A stretch of DNA of 64,000 bases from an uncultured Aquimarina sp. (GTDB taxonomy: Bacteria > Bacteroidota > Bacteroidia > Flavobacteriales > Flavobacteriaceae), in assembly GCA_947502885.1 (NCBI GenBank), contig CANNBP010000012.1, positions 1 through 64,000 of the forward strand. Reading direction: 5' to 3'. Each line of letters begins with the position of its first letter. The stretch's first letter is position 1. A model generated the notes under the pieces. The model ran no database searches. It was not told the DNA's origin and saw nothing but the letters and a program-made list of their open reading frames with translations. Below are positions 54,631 through 63,999 of the stretch, piece by piece. A program made the translations under genes and the position numbers.

Positions 54631-55389
54631 CTATTTTACAGAAAAAACAACTGGATCACTTGTTGTATAAGATTGCTTACTTGTTCCTCCATTAGTCACT
54701 GTGCCATCTTCATATTTTGCATAAGGTCTAAAATGATATGTTGTAGATGCCGTAAGGTTTGATACAACAACTTGATAAAAAGTTAACCATACGTTGCCTG
54801 ATCGGGTATCTAATACAATTGTGCTATCTGAAAAATCACTATTTAGACTATACTCAAACCCTATTTCTATAGGCGATTCTTTTGTTATTTCTTTTACATC
54901 TAGATGAGGAGTCATTTCTGTAGATGATATAAAAAATGGCTCAGGCTTCATCTCCATTTTTAATGTTCTGGTAGTACTTGCATCTACATCAGTACTAAAC
55001 TGTACTTCATTACCATAAAAATAAGAACCATCTTCCATTTCAAAATAACCTCTTACATAGTATGTTTTTCCTTTGGGTAACTTTTCAAAAACTCCTGTAA
55101 CCGGGTTAGCACCTCTTAAACTTATCGTATTTGTTGCACTTACTTCAGTTTTTGAAGATGTACCATATACAAAACCTCTACTTTTTATATCTCCTATATT
55201 AGTGAGATCCTTATACTCTCCAGTAACGGTAATATCTACCGTACCATCTCTATTTATAAAAAAATCTGTATTACTCTCTGTTGTAAAGCTTCTTTCGTCT
55301 ATTACCGGTACAGTATTATCATCACTTGAACAACTAAACATGATCACCATACCTACAACAACAACAATTAAATTTACTAACTTTTTCAT
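54631..55389 (-). CDS. Lipoprotein with Fn/Ig-like repeats
   Basis: A lipoprotein signal (residues 1-20) ends 'VIMFSC' followed by SSDDN, the usual acidic surface-export tag in Flavobacteriaceae. Two or more ~80-residue strand-rich repeats follow, with 'YVRGYFEMEDGSYFYGNEVQFST' and 'YHFRPYAKYEDGTVTNGG' at matching places. These are typical of Fn3-like repeats in Bacteroidota surface lipoproteins. No catalytic residues are seen, so an adhesive or structural role on the cell surface is most likely. It converges with the 3-coathanger gene across the palindrome. Confidence 0.85.
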   Translation of the reverse strand: MKKLVNLIVVVVGMVIMFSCSSDDNTVPVIDERSFTTESNTDFFINRDGTVDITVTGEYKDLTNIGDIKSRGFVYGTSSKTEVSATNTISLRGANPVTGVFEKLPKGKTYYVRGYFEMEDGSYFYGNEVQFSTDVDASTTRTLKMEMKPEPFFISSTEMTPHLDVKEITKESPIEIGFEYSLNSDFSDSTIVLDTRSGNVWLTFYQVVVSNLTASTTYHFRPYAKYEDGTVTNGGTSKQSYTTSDPVVFSVK

Positions 55390-55723
55390 TTTACCTTAAT
55401 TTTTATTCTTACCCTATTGATTGTTGAACGCTGTTTTTCTTAAATTTAATAAAACTCCATTTTATAAATAACTTTATAACATATATTTATAAAACTATAG
55501 GAAACTTATCATCATTTGCATCGCATTCATATTAAAGACGTATATAAAAACGTTGCACCCTAATCCTATTTTATTATCCCTAGGAAAAAACGCCTAAACC
55601 ATCAGGTTTTTAAAAATTAAGTCATATTTTTTTAACAAAATAAGCAACAAAAAAGATTGTATAATCAATATTTACAGAAGTAATCTCATTTATACACTCA
55701 ATTAATTTAATTTTTAATAAAAT
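55390..55723. other. 334-bp intergenic region
   Basis: AT-rich sequence without an ORF. It should hold the promoter of the lipoprotein gene at its left and the 3' end of the stress-protein transcript at its right. Nothing else is recognised. Confidence 0.45.
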
Positions 55724-56560
55724 TTAAATTTTAAATGTAACTACCGGAATATTTGCATGATTGGCAATACGTTCTCCTATACTACCATTAAAAAAATGTG
55801 CTAATCCACGTCTCCCATGTGTTGGGATAGCGATCATATCTGCATTAACTTTTTGACTATATTTAAATATCCCACTTTCTACCGAATAGTCATTATGAAT
55901 AGTAACTTTTTCAAAACTATCCAGAGCTCCTAAATCTACTTTAAACAAGAATTCTTTTATGCGTTCTTCGATGGCTATCGAATCTCTAAATTGTTCTCCT
56001 GGTAGATTAATATACACCAAGTGTATATTAGCATCAAATAATTTAAACAATTGCATTGCTTTATGATATGCCAAAACACTTTCTATCTTAAAATCACAAG
56101 CAAATACAGCCTCTTGCACTTCAAAGTTTTCAAACTGGTTTTTGATTACCAATACTGGAATGGTAGAAGTGCGAACTACCTTTTCTGTATTAGATCCCAC
56201 AAATACTTCGCTTAAACCACTGCTACCATGTGATCCCATCACAATTAAATCAACATCATGATCATTAGCAACGTCATTTATTTCACTAAAAACTTTATAG
56301 TTTTGTACAGTCTCTGTAATCTTAACTCCATCTAGAAATTCTTCATCTAAAAATGTATCAAATCTCTTTTCAGCCAATTTCATATAATACATTGCTTCGG
56401 CGACTTCTTGATCTTCGTTCTTAATCAATACCGCCTCTGATAATCCTAACATGTGTAATACAATAATTTCGGCATTCTGTTTCTTAGCAATACTTGCAGC
56501 AACTTGCAATGCATACTTTGAGTGTTCAGAAAAATCTACGGGTACAAGAATTTTTTTCAT
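55724..56560 (-). CDS. Tandem-domain universal stress protein (UspA family)
   Basis: The 278-aa protein is two Usp domains in series. The first (1-140) begins 'KKILVPVDFSEHSKYALQVA' and has the ATP-binding loop 'VMGSHGSSGLSEVFVGSNTEKVV'. The second (about 150-278) has 'IPTHGRRGLAHFFNGSIGERIANH' and ends 'IPVVTFKI'. Such proteins are cytoplasmic, bind nucleotides and help survival under stress. The gene has its own spacers on both sides and is probably monocistronic. Confidence 0.95.
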   Translation of the reverse strand: MKKILVPVDFSEHSKYALQVAASIAKKQNAEIIVLHMLGLSEAVLIKNEDQEVAEAMYYMKLAEKRFDTFLDEEFLDGVKITETVQNYKVFSEINDVANDHDVDLIVMGSHGSSGLSEVFVGSNTEKVVRTSTIPVLVIKNQFENFEVQEAVFACDFKIESVLAYHKAMQLFKLFDANIHLVYINLPGEQFRDSIAIEERIKEFLFKVDLGALDSFEKVTIHNDYSVESGIFKYSQKVNADMIAIPTHGRRGLAHFFNGSIGERIANHANIPVVTFKI

Positions 56561-56680
56561 GGTTATGTATTTTTAGATAACCAAAAATACATCGTGACAT
56601 TGCTTTATAAAATGATATTCGTCATATTACCACATACCTAAAATGACAATAATCCAAATAAAATAAATATTTACAAACAC

Positions 56681-57016
56681 CTACAATTGACCACTAAGCT
56701 TAAAAAAATAGTATCCTACTATACCAACAATGGTGTAAATAAATATAAATAGGACTGCTACCTTCTCATTTCTTTTTAAACTACGTCGACCAAAAAATAA
56801 TCGTAGTATAAAAGAACTTATAATAACACATAAAAAGGCCCAACAGATCTTGGATAGTTTATCTTGATCTAAGATGGTGAAAAATAATAATGAGATAACA
56901 GAAATGTTTGTAAACCAAACATATAAAACATCATTTAATCGTAATCCTCGTTGGATATGATTGATATAGATATTAGAGCCAAAAACAAATAATGTTGTTA
57001 GTAATAGTATGGTCAT
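56681..57016 (-). CDS. Small membrane protein of unknown function
   Basis: The 111-aa product has about three to four hydrophobic helices (TILLLTTLFVFGSNIYI, ISVISLLFFTIL, WAFLCVIISSFILRLFF, VAVLFIFIYTIVGIVGYYFF). A basic stretch (GRRSLKRNEK) lies between the last two. I recognise no family. It lies between the stress protein and a reductase gene, with spacers on both sides. Confidence 0.6.
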   Translation of the reverse strand: MTILLLTTLFVFGSNIYINHIQRGLRLNDVLYVWFTNISVISLLFFTILDQDKLSKICWAFLCVIISSFILRLFFGRRSLKRNEKVAVLFIFIYTIVGIVGYYFFKLSGQL

Positions 57017-57230
57017 TTAGGGGGTGGGTATAGAAGGTTTAAAAGAGTAAAAATGACTAAATAATAAAGCTTATCTAGGAATCTAGAAGAGAAATTAAAT
57101 CATAGGCAGCAGAGTTTTAACTACAAATTACGAAAGAACATTAAAAAAAACCCTAATGATTAGTTAATAAATTAACATAATTTTAAGCAAAATAAGAACT
57201 ATGAACGCAGTTCTAATCAAAAAATGTAAA

Positions 57231-58193
57231 CTATAACTTTAATATAACATTTCCCTTTTTCAAGTCTTGTTCAATATATTTGTGGGCATCAACTATTTCT
57301 TCTAATACAAACTCTCGATCAATGATCGTTTTTAATTTATCTGTTTGGATCAATTCCTTTAGAAATTCTAAATCTTCTACTCTAGCACTTGTCAAACCGG
57401 TCATCATTTTCTTTTTGGTAGTCATCGATACCCATAAGTTTGAAAATAATCTCGAAAGCAGTGGCACTGCCGAAATGTACCTTCCTTCTTTATTTAACAA
57501 TCGTAATGATCTTGAGTATGAAAGTACGCCTACTACGTCAAATACGATATCATATGTTAGTCCATTATGGGTAAAATCACTTGTTTTATAATCAATAACT
57601 TCATCAGCTCCAATAGTTCGAAGCATTTCTAACTTATCTACACTATCTACCGCGGTTACATGAGCTCCAAAATACTTGGCTAGTTGTATAGCGTAGGTTC
57701 CGATACCTCCTCCTGCTCCATTGATCAACACTCTTTCTTTATTTTTGATCTTCGCCTTTCTTAAAAAATGTAATGAATCTAACCCCAACGCAACAGGTGC
57801 AGCTTCGATGTAGGTCATATTTGTTGGTAAAGTAGTTAAAGTTGCTTTATCAGATAAATTGATGTACTCGGCATGAGCTCCAAAACGCTCACTAATACCA
57901 AAGAGTTGATCTCCTTTTTTAAATCTGGATACTGACTTTCCTACGGTTTCTACTTCGCCAGCCAGATAACTACCCAGAATTCTTTTCTTGGGTCTTCTAA
58001 GACCAAAAAACAAACGAACGATAAACCACGTAAAGTTGGGGATCTTGGGGCTACGCATTTCACAATCTCCCATTGTAATAGCAGCAGTACAGATTTTAAG
58101 CTGTATTTGATTGTTTTTGGGTGCGGGCTTTTCTATTTCTTTTACTTGCAATACTTCTGGTTCTCCATATTGATCGTAGTAAACAGCTTTCAT
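57231..58193 (-). CDS. NAD(P)-dependent MDR-family reductase (quinone oxidoreductase-like)
   Basis: The 320-aa enzyme has an N-terminal GroES-like domain ('MKAVYYDQYGEPEVLQVKEIEKPAP') and a Rossmann nucleotide-binding domain with 'INGAGGGIGTYAIQLAKYFGAHVTAVDS'. The cysteine ligands of zinc-dependent alcohol dehydrogenases are absent, placing it with the zinc-free quinone/enone reductases. It probably reduces a quinone or other activated C=C with NADPH. The C-terminal 'AHKYIEQDLKKGNVILKL' is typical. It appears complete and monocistronic. Confidence 0.92.
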   Translation of the reverse strand: MKAVYYDQYGEPEVLQVKEIEKPAPKNNQIQLKICTAAITMGDCEMRSPKIPNFTWFIVRLFFGLRRPKKRILGSYLAGEVETVGKSVSRFKKGDQLFGISERFGAHAEYINLSDKATLTTLPTNMTYIEAAPVALGLDSLHFLRKAKIKNKERVLINGAGGGIGTYAIQLAKYFGAHVTAVDSVDKLEMLRTIGADEVIDYKTSDFTHNGLTYDIVFDVVGVLSYSRSLRLLNKEGRYISAVPLLSRLFSNLWVSMTTKKKMMTGLTSARVEDLEFLKELIQTDKLKTIIDREFVLEEIVDAHKYIEQDLKKGNVILKL

Positions 58194-58433
58194 CTCATTG
58201 TATATTTTTCGTTATTCTCACATAACTGAGTTTTATATTAGTAAGAATGTAAGTTAAGATATCACAAAGCTATAAAGTTACTAATACCCCTGAATTCTTA
58301 CTTATAAATCTGCTTTTTAATTGATATGTTTTCTTGGTTATTTTAGTTCAGATCTCATATTATGTTCCTAGCTTATGTTTTTATTCTAAGTAACAAATAT
58401 TTATATCTATCGTCGTCTTTATAAACCATAGGT

Positions 58434-59189
58434 ATGAAATATCCTTTGATTAAACCGAGATATTATATTTCTTTATTTAAAGAAATTTTGGGTTTTATTA
58501 AAAACCCAAAAAACGAAGAGCAGATAGAAAAATCAACCAAATTTAAAATTTATGACACTATTGGGTTATTTCTTTTCAAGATGATATGCTTACTACCGGT
58601 AGTTTTGTTCTTTGCATTTGTATATGATCCAGAGAACGTTCAAACAGAGAGTATGTCTGAACGTTTTACACCTCTTGTTCTTTTATTAGTAGGAGGTATA
58701 ATTTTACCATTTTTTGAAGAAGTAGCTTTTAGGCTCTCATTAAAATTTAAGCCCCTGTTTTTGGCTCTATCGTCTGGTACGTTCTGCTATTATGTTTTAA
58801 CCAAGTTCGTTTATCATACAAATATGAGCGTTGTTGATGAAAGTTTTCTAGTAAGGATTATCATTCCTATTTCGTTAGGAACACTCGTCTTTTTGATAGT
58901 TAATCATACATCTCTAAAAATTAAATTAGCTCAATTTTGGCAAAAACGTTTTCAGGTTATCTATTATTCGTCTTGTATCATTTTTGCTTTTGTACATATC
59001 TCAAAATATGAGTTGAACCTAACAAATATTCTCTTGTTACCAATTCTGACTTTACCTCAATTAATGAGTGCTATCATTTATGGATATACTAGAGTCTCTT
59101 TTGGGTTTCAATACCCATTACTTTTTCATATGTCGAATAATCTAATCGCCATTAGTTTATCCTTTTTATCCATGACAGATTTGATATAA
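58434..59189 (+). CDS. CPBP family intramembrane glutamic protease
   Basis: The 251-aa polytopic protein shows the three CPBP (Abi/Rce1) motifs: 'PFFEEVAFRLSL' (EExxxR), 'IIFAFVHISKY' (FxxxH-type) and 'LLFHMSNNLIA' (HxxxN). Family members cleave within membranes or process lipoproteins and small peptides; a substrate is not apparent. Six to eight hydrophobic segments are visible. It is the only plus-strand gene in this right arm and stands alone. Confidence 0.88.
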   Translation: MKYPLIKPRYYISLFKEILGFIKNPKNEEQIEKSTKFKIYDTIGLFLFKMICLLPVVLFFAFVYDPENVQTESMSERFTPLVLLLVGGIILPFFEEVAFRLSLKFKPLFLALSSGTFCYYVLTKFVYHTNMSVVDESFLVRIIIPISLGTLVFLIVNHTSLKIKLAQFWQKRFQVIYYSSCIIFAFVHISKYELNLTNILLLPILTLPQLMSAIIYGYTRVSFGFQYPLLFHMSNNLIAISLSFLSMTDLI

Positions 59190-59223
59190 CAACGTATTTT
59201 AGTTAGGTAGGATTTCTTGACTT

Positions 59224-59571
59224 CTAACCCCTTATTACTCTTGTTGATGATAATTGATCATGCATTCCACTTCCAAAAAGGTAGGATAGTGCATCAATCG
59301 GAATTAACCTACAGAAACTTCTGATCAAAATATTTACAAAACTTGGTTTTCCACCGCTTTTGTGTACAACCTTAGTTTTTGTTACCATTTTCCCAAGTGT
59401 TTGTCCCCAACTAAATTCCATTATTACGTAGTACAAAAACATAAGGCAATAAAACAATAAGTACTCTTTATAAATTGGCATCATCAAGATTATCATAAGC
59501 CAAGAGACATATATAATTATTAAGTCAATCAAATAATTTGTTAACCGTACTCCCTTATCCACCGTATTCAT
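59224..59571 (-). CDS. RDD family membrane protein
   Basis: The 115-aa product has the RDD layout: an N-terminal helix with Arg/Asp (KGVRLTNYLIDLIIIYVSWL), a second helix, then 'GQTLGKMVTKTKVVHKSGGKPSF' and 'LIRSFCRLIPID' at the end of the third. Proteins of this group are small inner-membrane proteins of ill-defined function, some linked to ion transport. It is convergent with the CPBP protease gene. Confidence 0.88.
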   Translation of the reverse strand: MNTVDKGVRLTNYLIDLIIIYVSWLMIILMMPIYKEYLLFYCLMFLYYVIMEFSWGQTLGKMVTKTKVVHKSGGKPSFVNILIRSFCRLIPIDALSYLFGSGMHDQLSSTRVIRG

Positions 59572-59735
59572 TTTGTATTTGTTTTATTAATTGTACACAT
59601 TTCGTATATGCGGTAACAATAATTTTGAACGAAATATAATCGATTAAGACAAGAAACGGTTTGTTTCGAGCAATTTTTAAAAAAATATTTAGCCATTAAT
59701 TGTACGAGTTGTTACGCTATGTTTTTTCTTCCGTT

Positions 59736-60188
59736 TTAATGACCTTTAACTTCATTAAACTGCCAAAGTACATTTACTATTTGCCATTTTCCGTTTAGTT
59801 TTATGATGTGCATATAGTCAATCCATTCATCGGCAATAAGTTTTACCGAAGCAGTTTTACCATAAACATCTAGAATAACCACCTCCTTTTTGGGGTTTTC
59901 AGGAAACTTGTCTCCTTTCTTATTGTATGTCTCGGCAAGTAAAATCATCGCATCGGTAAACGTTTCTCTCAAATATTCTTTTCCTGTTTTTTTATCCTTC
60001 CAGAACGTTCTTTTTACCATTCTGGGATGCGCGGACCGTTCAAATTGCTCAGGCTTCACGTTATGTTGAGATTCGATATAATCTAATGCAGCTTGCTTAA
60101 TGGCTAAAGAGTCTTTTTTGGTTTGCCCTTGTGTATATATGGTGAGAAGAAAAAAAAGAGATACTGTAAGTATAGTAGACTGTTTCAT
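59736..60188 (-). CDS. Secreted NTF2-like (putative lumazine-binding) protein
   Basis: A signal peptide (1-21, ending IYTQGQ) leads into an NTF2-like cone fold. Landmarks are an N-terminal helix 'IKQAALDYIESQHNVKPEQFERSAHPRMVKR', a middle helix 'TFTDAMILLAETYNKK' and strands 'VVILDVYGKTASVKLIADEWIDYMHIIKLNGKWQIVNVLWQF'-type at the end (quoted in parts: VYGKTASVKLIADEW, LNGKWQIVNVLW). This matches the putative lumazine-binding family common in Bacteroidota. No active-site chemistry can be read off. Confidence 0.85.
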   Translation of the reverse strand: MKQSTILTVSLFFLLTIYTQGQTKKDSLAIKQAALDYIESQHNVKPEQFERSAHPRMVKRTFWKDKKTGKEYLRETFTDAMILLAETYNKKGDKFPENPKKEVVILDVYGKTASVKLIADEWIDYMHIIKLNGKWQIVNVLWQFNEVKGH

Positions 60189-60297
60189 AGTGTTTTTTTG
60201 AATTGATCAGATGGTTTTGCGTAACTCTTCTAACAAAACCAAGACTAAAATATAAATAAATTAAGGAGGAATATGAATACTTAACATACTGCTAAGA

Positions 60298-60813
60298 TTA
60301 TCGGCTGCGCTTTATCTTTCTTTTTAATTTTCTGTTTGAACTATTCAAAAAAACCGTTCCACAATATCCAGATTCACGACCATACAGAAGATGAGTCAAG
60401 TTCTCGGTTATTGTTGTGATACTATCAATGCCCTTGGTTTGAATCAATTTTAATGTGCTCTTATCGACTTCATTCAAAGACGATGCAAATTTTCCTTTTA
60501 TGGTAAGTACAAAAAATAAATTACAGTTAAAACCTGCCTTTTCATATCCAGCTTTTACATATTCAGTTATTGTTTGATTAAGAGATTCTTTAGACAGCAC
60601 TTTTCTTTTTACCGCTTTTAAGCAATCCATAGAATCTGCCAAAATTCTATCCTTGATAAATTTTAATTTTAAATCAATTCTATTTAGTTGTTTGACTTTT
60701 GCCAACCATTTGAGATTCTCACTTTTCAATGGGCATTTTTGTTGATGTACTGACTGAGAAAAAGAGTTTGAAATACCTACTAAAATCATAACACCAAAAA
60801 AAACATTTTTCAT
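60298..60813 (-). CDS. Small secreted protein of unknown function
   Basis: I place the start at the ATG at 60813 rather than an earlier one at 60876, because a good signal peptide begins there (MKNVFFGVMILVGISNSFSQ). The mature part is ~150 aa, helical and basic, with a single 'YCGTVFLN' near the end and a very basic C-terminus (KLKRKIKRSR). Two cysteines could pair. I recognise no family. Confidence 0.65.
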   Translation of the reverse strand: MKNVFFGVMILVGISNSFSQSVHQQKCPLKSENLKWLAKVKQLNRIDLKLKFIKDRILADSMDCLKAVKRKVLSKESLNQTITEYVKAGYEKAGFNCNLFFVLTIKGKFASSLNEVDKSTLKLIQTKGIDSITTITENLTHLLYGRESGYCGTVFLNSSNRKLKRKIKRSR

Positions 60814-60963
60814 AGCAATTAATTTTTCTTCAAAAATAGCTTCCATCAAAATGAATAGATAGTAAGATTGAGCCATTATACCCTTTGGTTGAGTAAAATG
60901 TTATATATTGATTTTATATGCCAAACTAATATATGACTGCAAAAGAATATTGTAAAACCTGTC

Positions 60964-61500
60964 TTAGTTTTTATCCTTTGTAGGGTTTTGATATTTTTGA
61001 AATAGGTATGTATTTGGAATTTTACTCGTTTCGGTTTCATTGGTAAACAAGGTATTTGCAATCCACCATCGATCATTTAGATATACCAATTGATAGCTAT
61101 TTATACCTCTTTTTTCATAAGTCCCTTTTAGATTTTTGCAATAAAAACTTTGAAAAACAATCGCAATTCCATTAAACTCATTAACTATTAACCCTATTGA
61201 GTATTCTTCAAACCCATCTCTTGCATAGTACGGTCCTACTTTTCTAACAAACTCTTCTATGTTCATTACACTCATTTTAGTTTTACCATCTTTTGATTTT
61301 ATTAATGACATTTTTTGAGCCCTAGGTAAAAATAGATTTCTATACTCCTTCCAATTTCTTTCTTCTCCTATTTCTCCTGATATTAATGTGATCATTTTAT
61401 TGGTAATCCCCTTGATTGTTTTTACAGAGATTGTATCTACCTGTGCAACTGATTGTGCTTGAAAACCAAGTATTAAAACTAGTAAAACTAACTTCTTCAT
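60964..61500 (-). CDS. Secreted NTF2-like protein (SnoaL/DUF4440-type)
   Basis: Signal peptide at 1-19 (ending QAQSVAQ). The mature domain has the NTF2-like pattern: 'RNLFLPRAQKMSLI' helix end, 'GPYYARDGFEEYSIGLIVNEFNGIAIVFQSFYCKN' and 'GINSYQLVYLNDRWWIANTLFTNE' (the last strand 'YQLVYLNDRWWIANTLF' is characteristic). It is likely a periplasmic ligand-binding protein. It is the second NTF2-like protein within 1.5 kb, suggesting an old local duplication. Confidence 0.8.
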   Translation of the reverse strand: MKKLVLLVLILGFQAQSVAQVDTISVKTIKGITNKMITLISGEIGEERNWKEYRNLFLPRAQKMSLIKSKDGKTKMSVMNIEEFVRKVGPYYARDGFEEYSIGLIVNEFNGIAIVFQSFYCKNLKGTYEKRGINSYQLVYLNDRWWIANTLFTNETETSKIPNTYLFQKYQNPTKDKN

Positions 61501-61652
61501 GATTAGATATGTTTATTTATTAAAATGTTTTTCAATGATTTAGTATAAAAATAGCAACAGATTTTGACACACTAACTTTTCTATTAAATACAGACTTATA
61601 TATTCAGTTAATTTTTTTCCCAGTGATTTAACCGCTATTATTCTTATCTATT

Positions 61653-62120
61653 CTAGCAAAATATTAGTAATATAAAATTAGCCAATAATATGATTTGAAG
61701 CACAAATATTAAAGTACTAATTTTCTTTTTATAGCTATAGGCTATGGCAATCGTAATAATCACTATAAGAGGAAGAATTAATCCCGATACGATTCTAAAA
61801 GAATAGATTGTACTGTTTTCAGGTGAGTGTAAACTATGTCTATTTATTTCATTAAATATTAAAGAAACCGAATATTTGATTTCCCTATTTTGAACTGATT
61901 TTGCAAAACCTTCAGATACTGAAAAATGATGCTTAGATGTAATTACCTTGTATGAGTAGTGATAGTTTCCCCCTGCATTGTAGTATTGTTGTCTTTTCTT
62001 TTCAACATCTATTACTTCTTCTATAAATACCTTACCTGGTAAGGTAAAATCAATCAACATAACCAATGATACTATTACGGTAATTCCAATAGAAATAATA
62101 TATTTTCTATTTTTTCTCAT
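61653..62120 (-). CDS. Small membrane protein of unknown function
   Basis: The 155-aa product has one N-terminal helix (KYIISIGITVIVSLVMLIDF) and two near the C-terminus (RIVSGLILPLIVIITIAIAY, LIFVLQIILLANFILLIFC). A ~75-residue extracytoplasmic part lies between, rich in Tyr, His and Ser (QQYYNAGGNYHYSYKV). No family is recognised. Confidence 0.65.
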   Translation of the reverse strand: MRKNRKYIISIGITVIVSLVMLIDFTLPGKVFIEEVIDVEKKRQQYYNAGGNYHYSYKVITSKHHFSVSEGFAKSVQNREIKYSVSLIFNEINRHSLHSPENSTIYSFRIVSGLILPLIVIITIAIAYSYKKKISTLIFVLQIILLANFILLIFC

Positions 62121-62350
62121 TGTTTTTTAAGGTTATTGCTGACGTATTTATGTATATGTGTCATAGTAAGACAAAAAGTTACCTTATTTCTCGATTTTTT
62201 ACATGGACTTATTCATTATCCATCTTTAAAACACTACCCAGTTATACAAATTGATGCAGTTTTGATATGAGATGATGGTAGCTTTATAGTTTTGAATTGG
62301 ACGTATCGGGGTTGCCACCTTTGTTTCTTTTAAAAGGGGTTTTTATAATC

Positions 62351-62672
62351 CTAATAAACAGATTTAGCATCAACTTCATTCTCACCGGTTAGGTAACGCA
62401 TCATGCAATAAAAACTTAGTGCACTAGAATCGTTAACATAGTCGAATTATGTTTTGTTATCTACCATTTGCTGACGAGTGTTATAATTGTGATCAAACTC
62501 TTTTTTATCCAAAAAATTAGAAATCCAGCTAGGATGTTGCTCCATATAACTCTTGGCTTTGTCTATAATAAGCTTATTTTGATTGGGGGTTCGACCGTAC
62601 TGTCTCCGTTGCTCTGGAGTGAGATTTACCGTTTTATCCAAAAGTATAATCTCAATTGGTAGCCTTACTCAT
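62351..62672 (-). pseudogene. Decayed gene with a frameshift and an in-frame stop
   Basis: An ATG at 62672 reads 'MSKATN' and then stops. A one-base shift would join it to 'EIILLDKTVNLTPEQRRQYGRT', an open stretch that continues to 'MVDNKT' and a TAA near 62447. In the same frame past that TAA the reading continues 'FDYVNDSSALSFYC' and 'MMRYLTGENEVDAKSVY' to a TAG at 62351. The pieces have normal coding composition, so I read this as one small gene broken at least twice. I do not recognise the family. The 64-codon middle piece (62447-62641) starts only at a TTG. Confidence 0.5.
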
Positions 62673-62761
62673 AAAAGCAACATAGATTTTTGCGGGCTAG
62701 TCATTTTTTCTGATGAGTGTATGTATAATCATGTTAGTTATCTTTTTTAACAATATAAATA

Positions 62762-63307
62762 TTAATATCTTCTCCTCATTTTCTTTCTAAACACTCCTCG
62801 TGCCGATAAATATCCTTTTTTTTGTTTCTTAAAAAGCATTTCAATACTTTCTCCGTTTACCCCTTGCCATGTTCCATTTTCGGTTTTCTTTATTGGATCA
62901 TATATATATTTCTGATGATAGTAAATTCCTTTATCTTCACTATAAGATAAATAAAGCATTACATTTTCATACTTTTCAAATTCAGGTTTTCCATAGTGGT
63001 CGTACGCAATAAAATCAATCGTATCTGTCTCTAATTCATTATATACATTCTTAAGTACTTTATATTTGCTTTTAAATCCATTGTCCATTACAAAACTTAT
63101 TCTACGTATTGTATCTCCTGATATTGAATCAATTTTTATTTGAGTATGTTTCTCATTTGGGTCAAATTCTGTAACAGAAATTTTTTCTCCAATGAATGCA
63201 TATAAATTTACGGAGTCATTACTTAATTTAAAGACAGACATTTTTTTCATATCGGTCGATTTACAGCTGACTATAACTAACAGGAATAAAGGAAATATTT
63301 TTTTCAT
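62762..63307 (-). CDS. Lipoprotein of unknown function
   Basis: The first residues are a lipoprotein signal (MKKIFPLFLLVIVSC, Cys lipidated). The mature part is ~165 aa with mixed strands ('GDTIRRISFVMDNGFKSKYKV', 'YENVMLYLSYSEDKGIYYHQKYIY') and a strongly basic end (RGVFRKKMRRRY). No family is recognised. It is likely periplasmic or outer-membrane attached. Confidence 0.7.
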   Translation of the reverse strand: MKKIFPLFLLVIVSCKSTDMKKMSVFKLSNDSVNLYAFIGEKISVTEFDPNEKHTQIKIDSISGDTIRRISFVMDNGFKSKYKVLKNVYNELETDTIDFIAYDHYGKPEFEKYENVMLYLSYSEDKGIYYHQKYIYDPIKKTENGTWQGVNGESIEMLFKKQKKGYLSARGVFRKKMRRRY

Positions 63308-63429
63308 ACTTCAAATCTAAATGCTATACACAAATTTTAAGAATTTAAATGAGTAAACTATACTTAAATTTGAGTGAAAGTATGTTTTGGATTAGTCAAA
63401 TGTTTTATAACAATTGCATATAATAACTG

Positions 63430-63473
63430 CATTTTTCAGAAAACCTTTGAAGCGATCAAATTCTGTTTGATAT
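63430..63473 (-). pseudogene. Remnant of a tyrosine recombinase gene
   Basis: The 43-44 bp match the recombinase gene at 3849-3891, with 24 identical bases in a row (63430-63453 against 3849-3872) and about four mismatches in the rest. The minus-strand translation in the right frame reads 'KYQTEFDRFKGFLKN', the same piece of core-binding domain as 'AYQTEFNSFKGFLKN' in the intact enzyme. It overlaps the last eight codons of the DUF6326-like gene in a different frame. Confidence 0.75.
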
Positions 63474-63893
63474 TTGTTTTGGCCATTTCCAGGCATACCA
63501 AACAATTAGTATCGTAATAAAGCTTTCTAAGATTGCTTCAAAAACATAAAAACTATACCAAGGAGTCAAAGAGTTAACCGCAATCAAAAGCATCATGAGA
63601 GTAAAAAGTATTCCGAATATGATATTGAGAATCCTACTAATTTTTGGTTTCATAAGGATCGATGCTATAATCATTACAGTAGGGATCGCTAAAACTATGG
63701 AAGCAATTAACAATTTTGTAGGGCTATCCAATATATTTACCCCTGTTAAAAGGCTATCTACTTTTTCTGGAACATATAACTCAAAATAATCTGCATAGAT
63801 ATAACAAAATAATACAGCTGTCCATAATAAAGAAAGTTTGATTTTGATATTTACTTTTGGATTTTCTAACATAATACGTTGCTTTTCAATCAT
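63456..63893 (-). CDS. DUF6326-like small membrane protein with an altered C-terminus
   Basis: The 145-aa product has about four hydrophobic helices (SLLWTAVLFCYIYADYFEL, LIASIVLAIPTVMIIASIL, IIFGILFTLMMLLIAVNSL, FEAILESFITILIVWYAWK). The 'YADYFELYVPEKVD' opening is what I remember of the DUF6326 group. Its last residues (KQISNRI) are encoded in DNA that belongs to a recombinase-gene remnant read in another frame, so the original C-terminus was probably replaced by an insertion or deletion event. Function unknown. Confidence 0.7.
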   Translation of the reverse strand: MIEKQRIMLENPKVNIKIKLSLLWTAVLFCYIYADYFELYVPEKVDSLLTGVNILDSPTKLLIASIVLAIPTVMIIASILMKPKISRILNIIFGILFTLMMLLIAVNSLTPWYSFYVFEAILESFITILIVWYAWKWPKQISNRI

Positions 63894-63914
63894 TCATATT
63901 TGATGTATTACTAA

Positions 63915-63999
63915 TTAAAAAGACGTAAAAACTCCAGTAATGGTTGCCTGATCAACAGATTTTAGATACAATTGCGTTTTAGTGACTAAGTTCAATATT
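63915..63999 (-). CDS. C-terminal fragment of a gene running off the right edge (partial)
   Basis: The minus-strand frame is open from the window edge to a TAA at 63915-63917 and ends '..TKTQLYLKSVDQATITGVFTSF'. About 27 codons are visible with normal amino-acid composition. Nothing can be said about function, and a chance open frame is possible at this length. Confidence 0.35.
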   Translation of the reverse strand, partial: ILNLVTKTQLYLKSVDQATITGVFTSF

